Shown one piece after another: positions 43,017 through 52,970 of a DNA stretch of 64,000 nucleotides. Each line of letters begins with the position of its first letter. The stretch's first letter is position 1. Source of the stretch: Desulfoscipio sp. XC116 (GTDB lineage: Bacteria > Bacillota > Desulfotomaculia > Desulfotomaculales > Desulfallaceae); assembly GCF_039851975.1 (NCBI RefSeq), contig NZ_CP156660.1, positions 2,051,035 through 2,115,034 of the forward strand, read 5' to 3'. Both the position numbers and the translations under genes were made by a program. The notes beneath the pieces were generated by a model, which was not told the origin of the DNA, searched no databases, and saw nothing but the letters and a program-made list of their open reading frames with translations.

Positions 43017-44309
43017 TTAATCACCCTCCACGCGGATTATATTGGCTACCGCATTAACCGAAGATAGATGCTTGATAATTTCCAAAGCATCCTGCATATT
43101 TTTTTCCAGCACCTTGTGAGTAACCAGTACAATTTCGGCCTTATTGCCGTCGGTTTGCTTTTGCAGCACCGAAGCCAGGCTGACTTCCTTGTCTCCGAAA
43201 GCGTAGGCTATGGAGGCCAGCACCCCGGGCTTGTCGGTTACATCCAAGCGAACGTAATATTTACACTCCGTGGTCCCCATGTCTTTAACAGGCTTATTTT
43301 CATAGCAAGTGCAAGAGATAATACCCGGTACATTGCGCAGCAAATCACGGGCGGCGTCCATAATATCGCCCGTCACGGCGCTGGCTGTGGGCATTTCCCC
43401 GGCTCCCCGACCGTAAAACATTGTATCTCCCACAGCGTCCCCGGTAACAAAAATAGCGTTATACACATCGTTTACCGAAGCCAGGGGATGATCGCGCGGT
43501 ATCAGAGTGGGATGCACCCGCACCTCTATACCTTCCCCGGTTTCCTTGGCAATACCTAATAGTTTAACAATGTAATTAAGCTCGCTGGCATAGGCAATGT
43601 CTGCGGCGGTTACTTTGGTAATGCCCTCAACATATACATCATCCAGAACGATGCGCGAGTTAAAGGCAATGGAAGCCAAAATGGCCAGCTTGCGGGCCGC
43701 GTCGTAACCTTCGATATCCGCGGCAGGGTCAGCCTCGGCATAACCCTTAGCCTGAGCTTCCTTGAGCACATCGGCAAAATCCGATCCTTCTTCGGTCATT
43801 TTGGTTAACATATAATTAGTGGTACCGTTTATGATACCAATAATTTGCGTAATGCGGTTGGCAGCCAGACACTGCTTAAGCGGCCTGATAATAGGTATGC
43901 CGCCGGCCACACTGGCCTCAAACAACAGGTCGGCATTATTGGCCTCGGACAGAGCAAACAGCTGCTTACCGTGTACAGCAATCATATCCTTGTTAGCGGT
44001 AACTACGCTTTTGCCGTTTTCCAGCGCCCGGCTGACATAATCCAGCGTGGGTTCTATACCGCCCATCACTTCCACAACTATTTTTATCTCCGGATCGTCA
44101 ATAATATCCTCTATTTTGGTAGTCAGCTTGGCCGGGTCAATATCAATACCACGGTGTCTGGCAATATCCCGCACCAACATTTTACTGATTTCCACCCCGG
44201 CTCCGACCTTGCGCCTGATATTGTCCGCATTGCCGGTAATAATGCGGTATACCCCCCGGCCCACCGTGCCCAACCCCAACAGGCCAATCTTTATATTTTC
44301 ACCCGACAT
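43017..44309 (-). CDS. hom: homoserine dehydrogenase
   Basis: 430 residues from ATG 44309 with GAAAGGGG upstream. NAD(P)-binding KIGLLGLGTVGRGVYRI, the family signature AKGYAEADPAADIEGYDAA, and a C-terminal ACT domain (VRLDVTDKPGVLASIAYAFG). It makes homoserine from aspartate semialdehyde. It sits between the ACT-domain gene and thrB in a threonine operon. Confidence 0.95.
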   Translation of the reverse strand: MSGENIKIGLLGLGTVGRGVYRIITGNADNIRRKVGAGVEISKMLVRDIARHRGIDIDPAKLTTKIEDIIDDPEIKIVVEVMGGIEPTLDYVSRALENGKSVVTANKDMIAVHGKQLFALSEANNADLLFEASVAGGIPIIRPLKQCLAANRITQIIGIINGTTNYMLTKMTEEGSDFADVLKEAQAKGYAEADPAADIEGYDAARKLAILASIAFNSRIVLDDVYVEGITKVTAADIAYASELNYIVKLLGIAKETGEGIEVRVHPTLIPRDHPLASVNDVYNAIFVTGDAVGDTMFYGRGAGEMPTASAVTGDIMDAARDLLRNVPGIISCTCYENKPVKDMGTTECKYYVRLDVTDKPGVLASIAYAFGDKEVSLASVLQKQTDGNKAEIVLVTHKVLEKNMQDALEIIKHLSSVNAVANIIRVEGD

Positions 44310-44393
44310 AATTAAAGCCCCTTTCCTGTGATGTTGCAAGTCCCTGTACGACATTATTTATGATTTCAACCTTTCAAACCCAATACCACAATA

Positions 44394-44837
44394 CTACGCG
44401 CCCAGCAGCTTGGCTGTTTTAACTCCCAGGGTATTGCGCAGCATTTTAAGCATGTTTTCAACATCGGATTTTAAATTAGCTGTTTCAATGGTTACGGTGG
44501 CTATAGCCACACCCTGCTGGGGAATATTCTGGTTAATAGTGACGATATTACCCCCTACCGCAGCAATGCTGTTAAGCACTGCGGATAAAACGCCGGAGCG
44601 ATGTTCCAGCAACATTTCCAGGATAACTGTTTGATCCCGGTTCCAGCGGTAAAATGGATATACTTTATCTTTATACTTGTAAAAAGCACTGCGGCTCAAC
44701 TGCACCCTTTCTACCGCTTCATTAACTGTGGCTGCCTCACCGCTCATCAACAGTTCCTTAGCCTGAACCGTTTTATAAAAGGCCTCGGGAAGAATATCCT
44801 CCTGCACTAAAAAAAATCGCGGCTCCTTGCCCGCCAC
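44394..44837 (-). CDS. pheB: ACT-domain protein (UPF0735/PheB type)
   Basis: 147 residues. A short N-terminal helical region with a DNA-binding-like helix-turn (NEAVERVQLSRSAFYKYKD) and a C-terminal ACT domain (QTVILEMLLEHRSGVLSAVL, VATVTIET). Family members sit upstream of hom in many Firmicutes. It is probably an amino-acid-sensing regulator of this operon; regulation has not been shown. Confidence 0.88.
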   Translation of the reverse strand: MAGKEPRFFLVQEDILPEAFYKTVQAKELLMSGEAATVNEAVERVQLSRSAFYKYKDKVYPFYRWNRDQTVILEMLLEHRSGVLSAVLNSIAAVGGNIVTINQNIPQQGVAIATVTIETANLKSDVENMLKMLRNTLGVKTAKLLGA

Positions 44838-45032
44838 TAATTCACACCTCCGTCAGGCAAGTAGGGAAGGCTCTTGCCTTACTTGCCTTCGATTAAATTA
44901 CGATCGCCCATTGCACAAGTACGACACTCACGCATTATATGTCGTCCATGCCATAAGGATATATTTCCATGTACGGTAGACATTATATCATCATTTATTT
45001 CTTTTAGCAACAGTTAGTATCTTGGCCCAACC

Positions 45033-45060
45033 CAAAAAAAACCGGTCTTCCGACCGGTTA
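45033..45060 (-). terminator. terminator of spoIVA
   Basis: Minus strand AACCGGTCGGAAGACCGGTT (8-bp stem) followed by eight T. It begins at the spoIVA stop codon. Confidence 0.88.
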
Positions 45061-46539
45061 AATGATAATACATATAAGTCCGCCACTGCCTTCGTTAACA
45101 ATACGCTTAACAGTTTCCTGCAGCTTGGTCTGAGCGTTCTCGGGCATCCTTTGCAGTTTATTTTGAATACCTTCCCGCACCAGATCACTAACTGATTTAC
45201 CAAATATCTCAGACTCCCAAATTTTTTGTGGATTTTCCTCAAATTCATTCAGCATGTACCGCACCAGTTCTTCGCATTGCCTTTCGGTACCAATGATGGG
45301 AGTTATTTCAGTGTTTATATTGGCCCGAATCATGTGAATGGATGGGGCACTTGCCTTTAGTTTAACTCCGAACCGGCTGCCCTGCCTGATTAGCTCCGGT
45401 TCCTCCAACTGCATATCGTCAATGCCCGGTGTTACCATACCGTAGCCGGTTTCCTTAAGTTCCATAATGGCCGGGGCCACTTTGTCGTATTCCCGTTTGG
45501 CAACGGCCAGTTCCTTAACCAGGCGGAACAAATGGTGATCGCCATCCAATTGAAAGCCGGATTCTTCCGAGAGTACCCGGTAAAATAAATCAGGCTTGGA
45601 GCTGATTTCAATAGCGGCGGTACCCGTGCCCAGCTCCAGGTTGCTTAAATTAACCGTCTGCACCATGTCATATTCGCCCAGCTTTTCTACAGCTCCGTCA
45701 ATATCCCTAAGGCGCCGCACCAACTGCATGGTGTCCTGCACCGCCGTGTCGAATTTTTCTTTCAGCCAGTGTCTCTGTTCCAGCTCTTCCACCCACAGAG
45801 GCATAGCTATGGAGACCTCATTGACCGGGAATTCAAACAGGGCTTTTTCCATAATCAGCAATATGTCGGGCTGGAGCATCTCCGCACAATTTATCGGGAT
45901 AACCGGTACATCGTATTTTTCCGAAAGTTCGTCGGCCAATTGAATAGTATCTTCACTTTCGGGCTCGGTACTGTTTAAGATTATAATAAAAGGTCTGCTG
46001 ATATCTTTTAACTCCTGTACCACTCTTTCCTCGGCAGCGACAAAGTTTTCCCTTTGTATATCAGTTGTGGTACCGTCGGTGGTGATTACCAGACCAATAG
46101 TGGAGTGCTCGCTGATAACCTTTCTGGTACCCGTTTCCGCGGCTTCCTCAAAGGGAACAGGCTCATCGAACCAGGGGGTGGAAACCATACGCGGGTTGCC
46201 TTCCTCATCCTCATAGCCCAGAGCCCCTTCCACCCGGTACCCTACACAGTCAACCAGCCGAACCTTAACTTTAAGATTGTCGCTTATCTCAATTTCCACA
46301 GCCTCGTTGGGCACAAATTTGGGCTCGGTGGTCATAATAGTTTTGCCTGCCCCGCTCTGGGGGAGCTCATCCTTGGCCCTTTCCCGTTCGTATTCATTTT
46401 CAATGTTAGGTATGACCATAAGATCCATAAACCGTTTAATAAAAGTTGATTTGCCTGTGCGCACGCCGCCGCTAACACCCAGGTAAATATCTCCCTCGGT
46501 GCGTTCCGCAATATCGCGGAAAATATCAAACTTTTCCAT
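45058..46539 (-). CDS. spoIVA: stage IV sporulation protein A (SpoIVA)
   Basis: 493 residues. An N-terminal GTPase-like ATPase domain with Walker A GGVRTGKSTFIKRF (24-37), then TTEPKFVPNEAVEI and LVDCVGYRVEGALGYEDEEG. Long helical middle and a C-terminal polymerisation region ending in GLICIII. It forms the basement layer of the spore coat, using ATP. AAGGAGGGAG precedes ATG. No sigma-E promoter stands out. Confidence 0.96.
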   Translation of the reverse strand: MEKFDIFRDIAERTEGDIYLGVSGGVRTGKSTFIKRFMDLMVIPNIENEYERERAKDELPQSGAGKTIMTTEPKFVPNEAVEIEISDNLKVKVRLVDCVGYRVEGALGYEDEEGNPRMVSTPWFDEPVPFEEAAETGTRKVISEHSTIGLVITTDGTTTDIQRENFVAAEERVVQELKDISRPFIIILNSTEPESEDTIQLADELSEKYDVPVIPINCAEMLQPDILLIMEKALFEFPVNEVSIAMPLWVEELEQRHWLKEKFDTAVQDTMQLVRRLRDIDGAVEKLGEYDMVQTVNLSNLELGTGTAAIEISSKPDLFYRVLSEESGFQLDGDHHLFRLVKELAVAKREYDKVAPAIMELKETGYGMVTPGIDDMQLEEPELIRQGSRFGVKLKASAPSIHMIRANINTEITPIIGTERQCEELVRYMLNEFEENPQKIWESEIFGKSVSDLVREGIQNKLQRMPENAQTKLQETVKRIVNEGSGGLICIII

Positions 46540-46784
46540 GAACGCACTCCCTCCTTATACAAAATTTATATAATTAATAAAACGTTATCAGATTAGCATC
46601 CCCCCTACCGGTAGGAAAAACGGTATATAAAGGCCATCGGCCAGCCTAGTCCATGAGCAGTTTTTTCCAATGGCATACATTAACATTATATATATATGAT
46701 TAGTCACCGTGTTTATTACTGTTTAGTCTAAAATGCGCCATTAAAATTGTTCCAAGGTTTGGGCGTCTACAGCCAGTAGGAAAT

Positions 46785-47030
46785 GCGACTGTCATTACGA
46801 GCGCAGCGAAGCAATCCCGGACTGAGTAAGATCATTGCGAGCGTAAGCAAAGCAATCCCAGACTGGGTAATGTCATTACGAGCGTAAGCGAAGTAATCCC
46901 AGACTCCAAAGCAGGCCCCCAAAGAAACGCAGGCTGTAAAGCGAAGATTGTTTCGTCGCTTCGCTCTTCACAATGGCGGACTTCCAGCGTTGCAGGTTAT
47001 ATATTCATAGCAATGACAGACTAACAGTAT
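46785..47030. repeat. composite dispersed repeat, copy 3
   Basis: Three tandem copies of a GTCATTACGAGCG(T/C)A(A/G)GCGAAG-type arm about 45 bases apart (46796, 46831, 46870), an AAAGCAGGCCCCCAAAGAAA spacer like that of copy 1, the inverse arm GATTGTTTCGTCGCTTCGCT, then GCGTTGCAGGTTATATATTC and AGCAATGACAGAC. It shares both the palindromic part and the 45-base part with copies 1 and 2. Confidence 0.7.
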
Positions 47031-47127
47031 TTTTATAAAAATCTGCCCCTGAAAACCCACGGGCTTGTCCCGAAGGAGGTTCACCTTTCTATGTTACCTT
47101 CTTTTAGCGGCATGAATATCAAATAGA

Positions 47128-47153
47128 AAAACCCGGCTTAGCGCCGGGTTAAT
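47128..47153 (-). terminator. hairpin terminator downstream of the carbonic-anhydrase-like gene
   Basis: Minus strand AACCCGGC-GCTAA-GCCGGGTT followed by TTTCTATTTG. It lies 270 bases beyond the stop at 47423, so the transcript would have a long 3' end, or the hairpin belongs to something else. Confidence 0.55.
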
Positions 47154-47422
47154 TTCTTTAAGGTCGATACTAAAACAGCTTGACTTTTTTAAGTGTACCG
47201 CAAAAACGTAGTGAATTTGATATAGTAACTATTTTACCGCTACCGGCTATTTTTGTTAATTGCACCGCAGTCAGAATATAAGCTTGATATAGTAATCTAT
47301 ATAATGTCACAGCGATAGCCGAAAATTACATTTTCACAAATGTTAAATCACCGCTAATTCCTAATAATTCCGATACATTGCTTCAAAAGTAATCTGTAAG
47401 ACCGTCTAAACAGTTATTCCCT

Positions 47423-47962
47423 TTACTTTTCTTCCGAGCCCACAATTCCCGTACCTTCATCTAAATATGCCTTCATCAAATGCTTATAAGCTTGAGCGCT
47501 TTGCCGCACCCACCACAGCGCATTGCCCGTCAGCTCTTTTTTAATTTGGGCCGGCGCACCTGCGACCAAGTGCCCGGGAGGAATCCGCATACCGTCGGTA
47601 ACCACGGCTCCGGCCGCAATCATTGACTGGGCGCCAATCACTGCGTTATCTAAAATAACCGCGTTCATACCGACTACGGCGCCATCCTCAACGATACAAT
47701 TATGCAGTACCGCACCGTGGGCCACGGTGACGTTGGCACCGATTGCCGCTTGGCCGCCGGGTTGAACATGCACCACCACGTTGTCCTGCACGCTGGAGTT
47801 CTGACCAACCTTGATATGGCCGAAGTCACCGCGCAGCACAGCGCCAAACCAGATGCTGGCCCCTTCCTCCACCACCACGTCGCCAATCAGCGTAGCAGTA
47901 GGTGCGACAAAGGCACCTTTAGCAATTTGCGGACGTTTTCCTTTAAACTCCACTATCTGCAT
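47423..47962 (-). CDS. gamma-carbonic-anhydrase family protein
   Basis: 179 residues of left-handed beta-helix: FVAPTATLIGDVVVEEGASI, FGAVLRGDFGHIKVGQNSSV, QDNVVVHVQPGGQAAIGANV, VAHGAVLHNCIVEDGAVVGM. Zinc-type histidines are in VVHVQ and VAHGAVLH. The family (YrdA/PaaY/Cam-like) includes true carbonic anhydrases and proteins of unknown activity, so the enzyme activity is not assured. Confidence 0.88.
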   Translation of the reverse strand: MQIVEFKGKRPQIAKGAFVAPTATLIGDVVVEEGASIWFGAVLRGDFGHIKVGQNSSVQDNVVVHVQPGGQAAIGANVTVAHGAVLHNCIVEDGAVVGMNAVILDNAVIGAQSMIAAGAVVTDGMRIPPGHLVAGAPAQIKKELTGNALWWVRQSAQAYKHLMKAYLDEGTGIVGSEEK

Positions 47963-47990
47963 ATTTGCACCACCTTCCTAACCAAGCGGT

Positions 47991-48049
47991 GGTGCCGGGT
48001 GTGGGGTGTTGAAAGATTGAAAATCTTTCAACCCCCCACACCCGGCACC
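47991..48049. repeat. near-perfect 28-bp-arm palindrome after gpsA
   Basis: Arms 47991-48018 and 48022-48049 are complementary with one mismatch and a three-base loop (GAA). The 3' end of gpsA (about 48058-48076) repeats part of the right arm (ATCTTTCAACACCCGGCAC), so the gpsA stop codon is itself embedded in this repeated text. There is no T-run. Confidence 0.8.
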
Positions 48050-48062
48050 GCGGCATCATCTT

Positions 48063-49154
48063 TCAACACCCGGCACTATTGTCGGTACCGTCGCGCTCGA
48101 TCCACCATTTGACGTTGGAGAGGGCTACTTCTTCTACTTCCCTGGTTTTTACCCGGGTCATCAGGTTATTGACCGCGGATTGGGGGGGAACGTCGTGAAA
48201 TAGCACCCGGTACATTTGCTCAGTGATGGGCATTTCAATACCCCAGGCAGCGGCAAGGCCGTGCGCGGCCCGGGTGGTGCGCACTCCTTCTACAACCATG
48301 TTGACTTCCTCCAGTGCCTGCTGCAGTGTTTTACCCCGCCCGATGGCTATACCGGCGCGGCGGTTGCGGCTGTGCCGGCTGGTGCAGGTAACGATTAAAT
48401 CACCAAGACCGGCCAGTCCGGCAAAAGTCAGTGGATTGGCGTGCATGGCCAGCCCCAGCCTGGTAATCTCCGCCAGTCCCCTGGTCATCAGCGCGGCTTT
48501 GGAATTATCGCTTCCGCTAAGACCGTCCACAATACCGGTGCCCAGGGCGATAACGTTTTTCAACGCCCCGCCTAATTCCACACCTAGTATATCCGGATTG
48601 GTATAAACCCGTAAATTATCCCGCATAAATAAATCCTGAACCAGTACGGCCGTATGCGGAGAAGCGGAAGCCACCACCACGGCGGTGGGCATTTGCAGGG
48701 CTACCTCTTCAGCGTGACTGGGGCCGGAAAGTACGGCATAATTTTCTGCCCTGTGCGGACCCGCCTCACCGGCAAACACTTCGGAAAGCCTGAGCAAGGT
48801 GTCTTCTTCAATGCCTTTGGCAGTGTTTACTATATGTGCCCCGGCCCGGATAAAAGGCAATGCTTCTCTTGCCACCGATCTGAAAGTGTGCGAGGGTACA
48901 CTGAAAACAACACATTGAGCACCCGCCAGCGCTTGTTCCAGATCTGCCGTAATTTGAATGTTACCGGGTAAAAAAACACCGGGCAAGTAGCGCTTGTTTT
49001 CCCGGCATGTTTCGATTTCCTTCACGTGTTCCAAGCGTCTGGCCCATAATTTTACCGTACAGCCCGCACAGCCGTCCCCGGCCAGGTGATGAGCCAAAGC
49101 AGTGCCCCAACTGCCCGCTCCCAACACGGCTATCTGTTCACAACCTACTGCCAC
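48063..49154 (-). CDS. gpsA: glycerol-3-phosphate dehydrogenase [NAD(P)+]
   Basis: 363 residues. [17 protein letters not shown] at the N-terminus, [11 protein letters not shown], and the catalytic lysine in [15 protein letters not shown]. About 25 residues longer at the C-terminus than typical ([18 protein letters not shown]); the last codons fall in the repeated palindromic text, so the extension may come from a repeat insertion that moved the stop. It makes sn-glycerol-3-phosphate for phospholipids. It follows plsY by one base. Confidence 0.94.
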   Translation of the reverse strand: MAVGCEQIAVLGAGSWGTALAHHLAGDGCAGCTVKLWARRLEHVKEIETCRENKRYLPGVFLPGNIQITADLEQALAGAQCVVFSVPSHTFRSVAREALPFIRAGAHIVNTAKGIEEDTLLRLSEVFAGEAGPHRAENYAVLSGPSHAEEVALQMPTAVVVASASPHTAVLVQDLFMRDNLRVYTNPDILGVELGGALKNVIALGTGIVDGLSGSDNSKAALMTRGLAEITRLGLAMHANPLTFAGLAGLGDLIVTCTSRHSRNRRAGIAIGRGKTLQQALEEVNMVVEGVRTTRAAHGLAAAWGIEMPITEQMYRVLFHDVPPQSAVNNLMTRVKTREVEEVALSNVKWWIERDGTDNSAGC

Positions 49155-49155
49155 A

Positions 49156-49746
49156 TTATTGCCTCCTGCCCTTCCCCACCTTATATTCGGTACCTGATAA
49201 AATCCTTTTTATGTTGGAACGATGCTTGTAAATAACAAATACCATTAATATAATACCAAAGATAATATATAACCTATCCATATCTAAAATGATCATGGCA
49301 ACAGGTACGGATATAGCCGCCGTCATAGAGCTTAAAGATACAAATCGGCTGATGCCCAGAGTGGTTAAAAGCACCACCAGCGCCACCAGTGTAGCCAGCG
49401 GAGATATGGCCAGCAATACACCCGCACCGGTAGCCACAATTTTACCGCCTCTAAAACGCAAAAACAGCGACCAGCTGTGTCCGCACAGCGCCCCGAAAGC
49501 AGCCAGCAGTTCAGTTTCAACACCGCCGCAGCAGCGTCCTGTCAGCACGGCGGCCACTCCCTTGGCCATATCCAGTCCCAGCACCAGAAGACCGTACCCG
49601 GGACCCATATTGCGCCACACATTGGTAGCGCCGATGTTGCCGCTGCCATGCTCCATTATATTTATGCCTTTGGTCCTGGCCACCAGCACGCCCACAGGTA
49701 TTGAACCAATCAGGTAGCTAATCACAACGGCCAGCAATGTATACAT
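49156..49746 (-). CDS. plsY: glycerol-3-phosphate acyltransferase PlsY
   Basis: 196 residues, about five membrane helices ([49 protein letters not shown]). PlsY motifs: [35 protein letters not shown] and [11 protein letters not shown]. It acylates glycerol-3-phosphate using acyl-phosphate. It is in an operon with der and gpsA. Confidence 0.95.
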   Translation of the reverse strand: MYTLLAVVISYLIGSIPVGVLVARTKGINIMEHGSGNIGATNVWRNMGPGYGLLVLGLDMAKGVAAVLTGRCCGGVETELLAAFGALCGHSWSLFLRFRGGKIVATGAGVLLAISPLATLVALVVLLTTLGISRFVSLSSMTAAISVPVAMIILDMDRLYIIFGIILMVFVIYKHRSNIKRILSGTEYKVGKGRRQ

Positions 49747-49757
49747 AATTCCACTCC

Positions 49758-51068
49758 TTATCTTTTGCGCATGACCAGCTTAATGGGAGTACCCTCAAAG
49801 CCATATGCCGAACGCAGCTGGTTTTCTAGATAACGCAGATAAGAAAAATGCATTAATTCCGGCTCATTAACAAACAAAATAAAGGTGGGTGGTTTCACTC
49901 CCGCCTGGGTGGCATAAAAGATTTTCAGGTGCCTGCCCCGGTCCTGAGGCGGGGCATTATGCAAAGTGGCTTCCCGCAATAGCTGGTTTAAATCGGCGGT
50001 GGCAATACGCATGTTTTGCTGCTCGCTTACGTAATCCACCAACTCCAGCACCCGGTGCACCCGCTGGTGAGTCAGAGCGCTGACGAACAACACCGGGGCG
50101 TACTGCATAAAACCCAACCCGTCACGCAGTTTTTCAATATACCGGTTGGCCGTATGATCGTCTTTTTCAACCAAATCCCATTTGTTAACCACTAAAATCG
50201 AGGCTCGTCCTTTTTCGTGGGCATAACCGGCAATCCTTTTATCCTGGTCGGTCAATTGTTCCACCGCGTCAATCAGCATGAGTACTATATCACTGCGATC
50301 AATGGCCCGCAGCGCGCGAATTACACTGTATTTTTCCGTGGACAAGCCAATCTTGCTGCGCCGCCTGATACCCGCGGTATCAATTATAGAGTATTTATTA
50401 TCCCCCCGGGTAATGTATGAATCAATAGCATCCCTGGTGGTGCCCGGTATATTACTGACAATGACCCTTTCCTCGCCCAATATGGCATTAACCAGCGATG
50501 ATTTGCCGACATTGGGTCGGCCGATAACGGCAATTTTAATTACATCCTCATCCGCTTCATCTTCTTCGGGTGGAGGCAGCTCCTGCACCAGCTTGTCCAA
50601 CAAGTCGCCGGTGTTTAATCCCTCGGCGGCTGAAACGGGCAAAGGTTCGCCCAGGCCCAGGCGATAAAAATCATACAGATCGTGGGCTTTATCAAAATGT
50701 TCTACTTTATTGGCTGCCAAAATCACAGGTTTTTCCGAACGGCGCAAAACCTTGGCCACATCTTCGTCAGTTCCGTTTAACCCGGCTCGCGTATCCACTA
50801 CAAAAAGCACTAGATCAGCTTCTTCTATAGCCAGCTCGGCCTGTTTGCGAATATGTGATATAAGCTCGCCTTCGTCCTGATAATCCAGTCCGCCGGTATC
50901 AACCAGAGTAAACCAGCGGTTATTCCACTCGGCATCCTGGTAAAGGCGATCCCGGGTAACGCCGGGTACTCCCTCCACTATCGCCACCCGCCCGCCCACA
51001 ATGCGGTTGAACAGGGTTGACTTACCTACGTTGGGACGCCCCACTATAGCCACTATCGGTTTTGCCAC
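49758..51068 (-). CDS. der: ribosome-assembly GTPase Der (EngA)
   Basis: 436 residues from GTG 51068, preceded by GGAGAGAGG. Two tandem G domains: first [20 protein letters not shown] with DTGGLDY, second [20 protein letters not shown] with [13 protein letters not shown] and NKWDLVEKD. The C-terminal KH-like domain ends in VMRKR. It acts in 50S subunit maturation. Confidence 0.96.
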   Translation of the reverse strand: MAKPIVAIVGRPNVGKSTLFNRIVGGRVAIVEGVPGVTRDRLYQDAEWNNRWFTLVDTGGLDYQDEGELISHIRKQAELAIEEADLVLFVVDTRAGLNGTDEDVAKVLRRSEKPVILAANKVEHFDKAHDLYDFYRLGLGEPLPVSAAEGLNTGDLLDKLVQELPPPEEDEADEDVIKIAVIGRPNVGKSSLVNAILGEERVIVSNIPGTTRDAIDSYITRGDNKYSIIDTAGIRRRSKIGLSTEKYSVIRALRAIDRSDIVLMLIDAVEQLTDQDKRIAGYAHEKGRASILVVNKWDLVEKDDHTANRYIEKLRDGLGFMQYAPVLFVSALTHQRVHRVLELVDYVSEQQNMRIATADLNQLLREATLHNAPPQDRGRHLKIFYATQAGVKPPTFILFVNEPELMHFSYLRYLENQLRSAYGFEGTPIKLVMRKR

Positions 51069-51139
51069 AAATACACCTCTCTCCAAGGGGTAACTTTTTA
51101 TAGCTAATAATTTATCCTGAGACTAAATTCAGCGCAAAA

Positions 51140-52450
51140 TCAGCACAGCCCCAGCGTATGCACCAGTTCATCCGGGCCATCCACCGGGCTAACCGGTACT
51201 TTTAGCCTGCTGGACAGTTCCTCCAATGTAATATTATCTAAAAACACATGGTCACCATCCCGCAGCGTAACGGCGGGAATAAACAATCGATCACCCAAAT
51301 CGCGCCCGGCCAGACCTGCTAATAAATCCTGTCCTGTAAGCAAACCGGCCACGGTAGCAGTTTTACCAAAAAATACATTTTCCAGAACATGTAGTTCAAC
51401 CTGCAGCCCGTCAATCCGATTAAGCCCGGCAACCACCGGTGCCAGCACCGGCCCGGCCAGTTTGCCGGTTACCAGGGAACAGTTCACCGGGTACTCAATG
51501 CGTTCGGGCAGCTTTCCGGCCGACTGCCGCCATTCATCCATAAAAAGGCGCACCAATCCAACACCGTTTTCGGTTTGGGGAAAGCCGCCGTAGTTTTCCG
51601 CCGGGGGAACAGGTATCCCGGCAAGCAGGTAAAACTCATCACTGGCAAAAACCAGCGGATATTTATATTCAGAAGCAAATACTTTTTGCCACCGTTGTAC
51701 TTCCTGCAGCACGTTCCGAGCCTCCGGCTCGTTATAGGAACGCAAGCTGAAAAGCCCCCGGCGGTGAGCGGTTAAACCCACGGGAACCACAGCCAGAGAG
51801 CGCACCGCCGGCCAAAGCTCACCCATATCGCTAATGGTGCGACTTAGTTCCGCACCGTCATTAATACCCGGGCACAGCACCACCTGGGTATGCATCCGGA
51901 TACCGGCTTCGGCCAGATAACGCAGCTGGTCCATGACTTGCGCCGCCCGGGGATTGCCCATCATTTGCCGGCGCAGGGCCGGGTTTGTGGTGTGTACGGA
52001 TATGTATAACGGGCTCAGCCGCATTTGGGCTATGCGTTCCAGCTCGGGCGGTCCGATATTGGTCAAGGTGATAAAATTGCCCTGGGCAAAGGACAGCCGG
52101 TAATCATCATCTTTAATATACAGTGTTGGACGCATTTGCCGGGGCATTTGATCTACAAAACAAAATATACATTTATTGCCGCACCGGCGGGTTGATCCCC
52201 AGCCACCGTCCTGAAAAGCCAAACCCAGGCTTTCATCATAATCCTTCTCTATCTCAAGCAGCCAGTGCTCTTCATTATACTTTTGCACCAGCACTTGCAG
52301 ATTCTCGTCGGCAATTAAATACTGATAGTCAAGGATGTCCGTTATCTCCTGCCCGTTAATCTGCAATAGCATGTCCCCGGGCTGGAGTCTTAGTTCATCG
52401 GCTATGCTGTTGTCGGCCACTGATGTAATTATTAAACCACGGTCCCGCAT
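51140..52450 (-). CDS. DUF512 radical-SAM-like iron-sulfur protein
   Basis: 436 residues from ATG 52450 (GGGGAGGG upstream). An N-terminal PDZ-like segment (LRLQPGDMLLQINGQEITDI) is followed by a radical-SAM-type C-x3-C-x2-C (RCGNKCIFCFVDQMP), then the DUF512 C-terminal domain. The family is widespread in Clostridia and cyanobacteria, typically next to der; its reaction is not known. The same linkage is seen here (71 bases from der). Confidence 0.9.
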   Translation of the reverse strand: MRDRGLIITSVADNSIADELRLQPGDMLLQINGQEITDILDYQYLIADENLQVLVQKYNEEHWLLEIEKDYDESLGLAFQDGGWGSTRRCGNKCIFCFVDQMPRQMRPTLYIKDDDYRLSFAQGNFITLTNIGPPELERIAQMRLSPLYISVHTTNPALRRQMMGNPRAAQVMDQLRYLAEAGIRMHTQVVLCPGINDGAELSRTISDMGELWPAVRSLAVVPVGLTAHRRGLFSLRSYNEPEARNVLQEVQRWQKVFASEYKYPLVFASDEFYLLAGIPVPPAENYGGFPQTENGVGLVRLFMDEWRQSAGKLPERIEYPVNCSLVTGKLAGPVLAPVVAGLNRIDGLQVELHVLENVFFGKTATVAGLLTGQDLLAGLAGRDLGDRLFIPAVTLRDGDHVFLDNITLEELSSRLKVPVSPVDGPDELVHTLGLC

Positions 52451-52543
52451 GGGGACCCTCCCCTCATGCAACATTCTTGTTACATTATCCGACAGCTGCC
52501 ATATTTAGTCAAGGTTAATGCTGAATTTACTGTACCAAACCAT

Positions 52544-52969
52544 TTAAAGCCCGGCACCGAGCTCCCGGTATATGCTTACAATATGACGATGCACCAGCGA
52601 TAAGCCCACACCCTTTAATCCCGGGATTTTAGCCAACCATACGCCGGCCTTCGCCGATAAAGTTCCGCGGCATTTAATGTACACCAGCTCATAATTGTCA
52701 ATATGCATCAGGTCCAGAAAACTGTTCACCGCCCGCCCAACCATATCACCGTTGCCCGGAGACCACAGTGCCAGACAGCTTTCACCTTGTTCGCCACGCC
52801 CCAAATTATATACGGTGGCATCCCCCCGGCCCAATCCGCTCCGGGCCAGCACATGGCCCAATTCACACAGCTGGGGCGCTCGATGAGCGGGGAGCTCACC
52901 GCTGCGGATAGCGGCCGCCAGTACAGCATAAGGAAATCCAGTGTCATTATAGAATATTATTTTTTTCAC
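52544..52969 (-). CDS. DUF3189 protein, first of a tandem pair
   Basis: 141 residues. It opens IIFYNDTGFPYAVLAAAI, and contains VYNLGRGEQGESCLALWSPG and a C-terminal helix ending in YRELGAGL. It resembles the adjacent DUF3189 paralogue in layout (beta-strand plus H/T-rich start, then ELVYIKCRGTL versus YKLVNVMHKVN). Conserved in spore-forming Clostridia; function unknown. The gap to the next gene upstream is one base. Confidence 0.8.
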   Translation of the reverse strand: MKKIIFYNDTGFPYAVLAAAIRSGELPAHRAPQLCELGHVLARSGLGRGDATVYNLGRGEQGESCLALWSPGNGDMVGRAVNSFLDLMHIDNYELVYIKCRGTLSAKAGVWLAKIPGLKGVGLSLVHRHIVSIYRELGAGL

Positions 52970-52970
52970 T

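Larger units (their letters stand above)
46540..47422. other. 883-bp intergenic region, mainly dispersed repeats
   Basis: No gene is seen. It contains the composite repeat at about 46785-47030 and a hairpin terminator at 47130-47153. From 47160 to 47410 the sequence is AT-rich, with TTGATATAGTAA-like text twice (about 47217 and 47283). Confidence 0.6.

Noticed and set aside
44310-44393. Riboswitch or T-box upstream of hom
   Set aside because: Only 84 bases lie between the ACT gene and hom; no T-box sequence, lysine-box or threonine leader peptide is visible.
46540-46610. Sigma-E promoter of spoIVA
   Set aside because: The upstream DNA is AT-rich, but I could not find a convincing -35/-10 pair with correct spacing.
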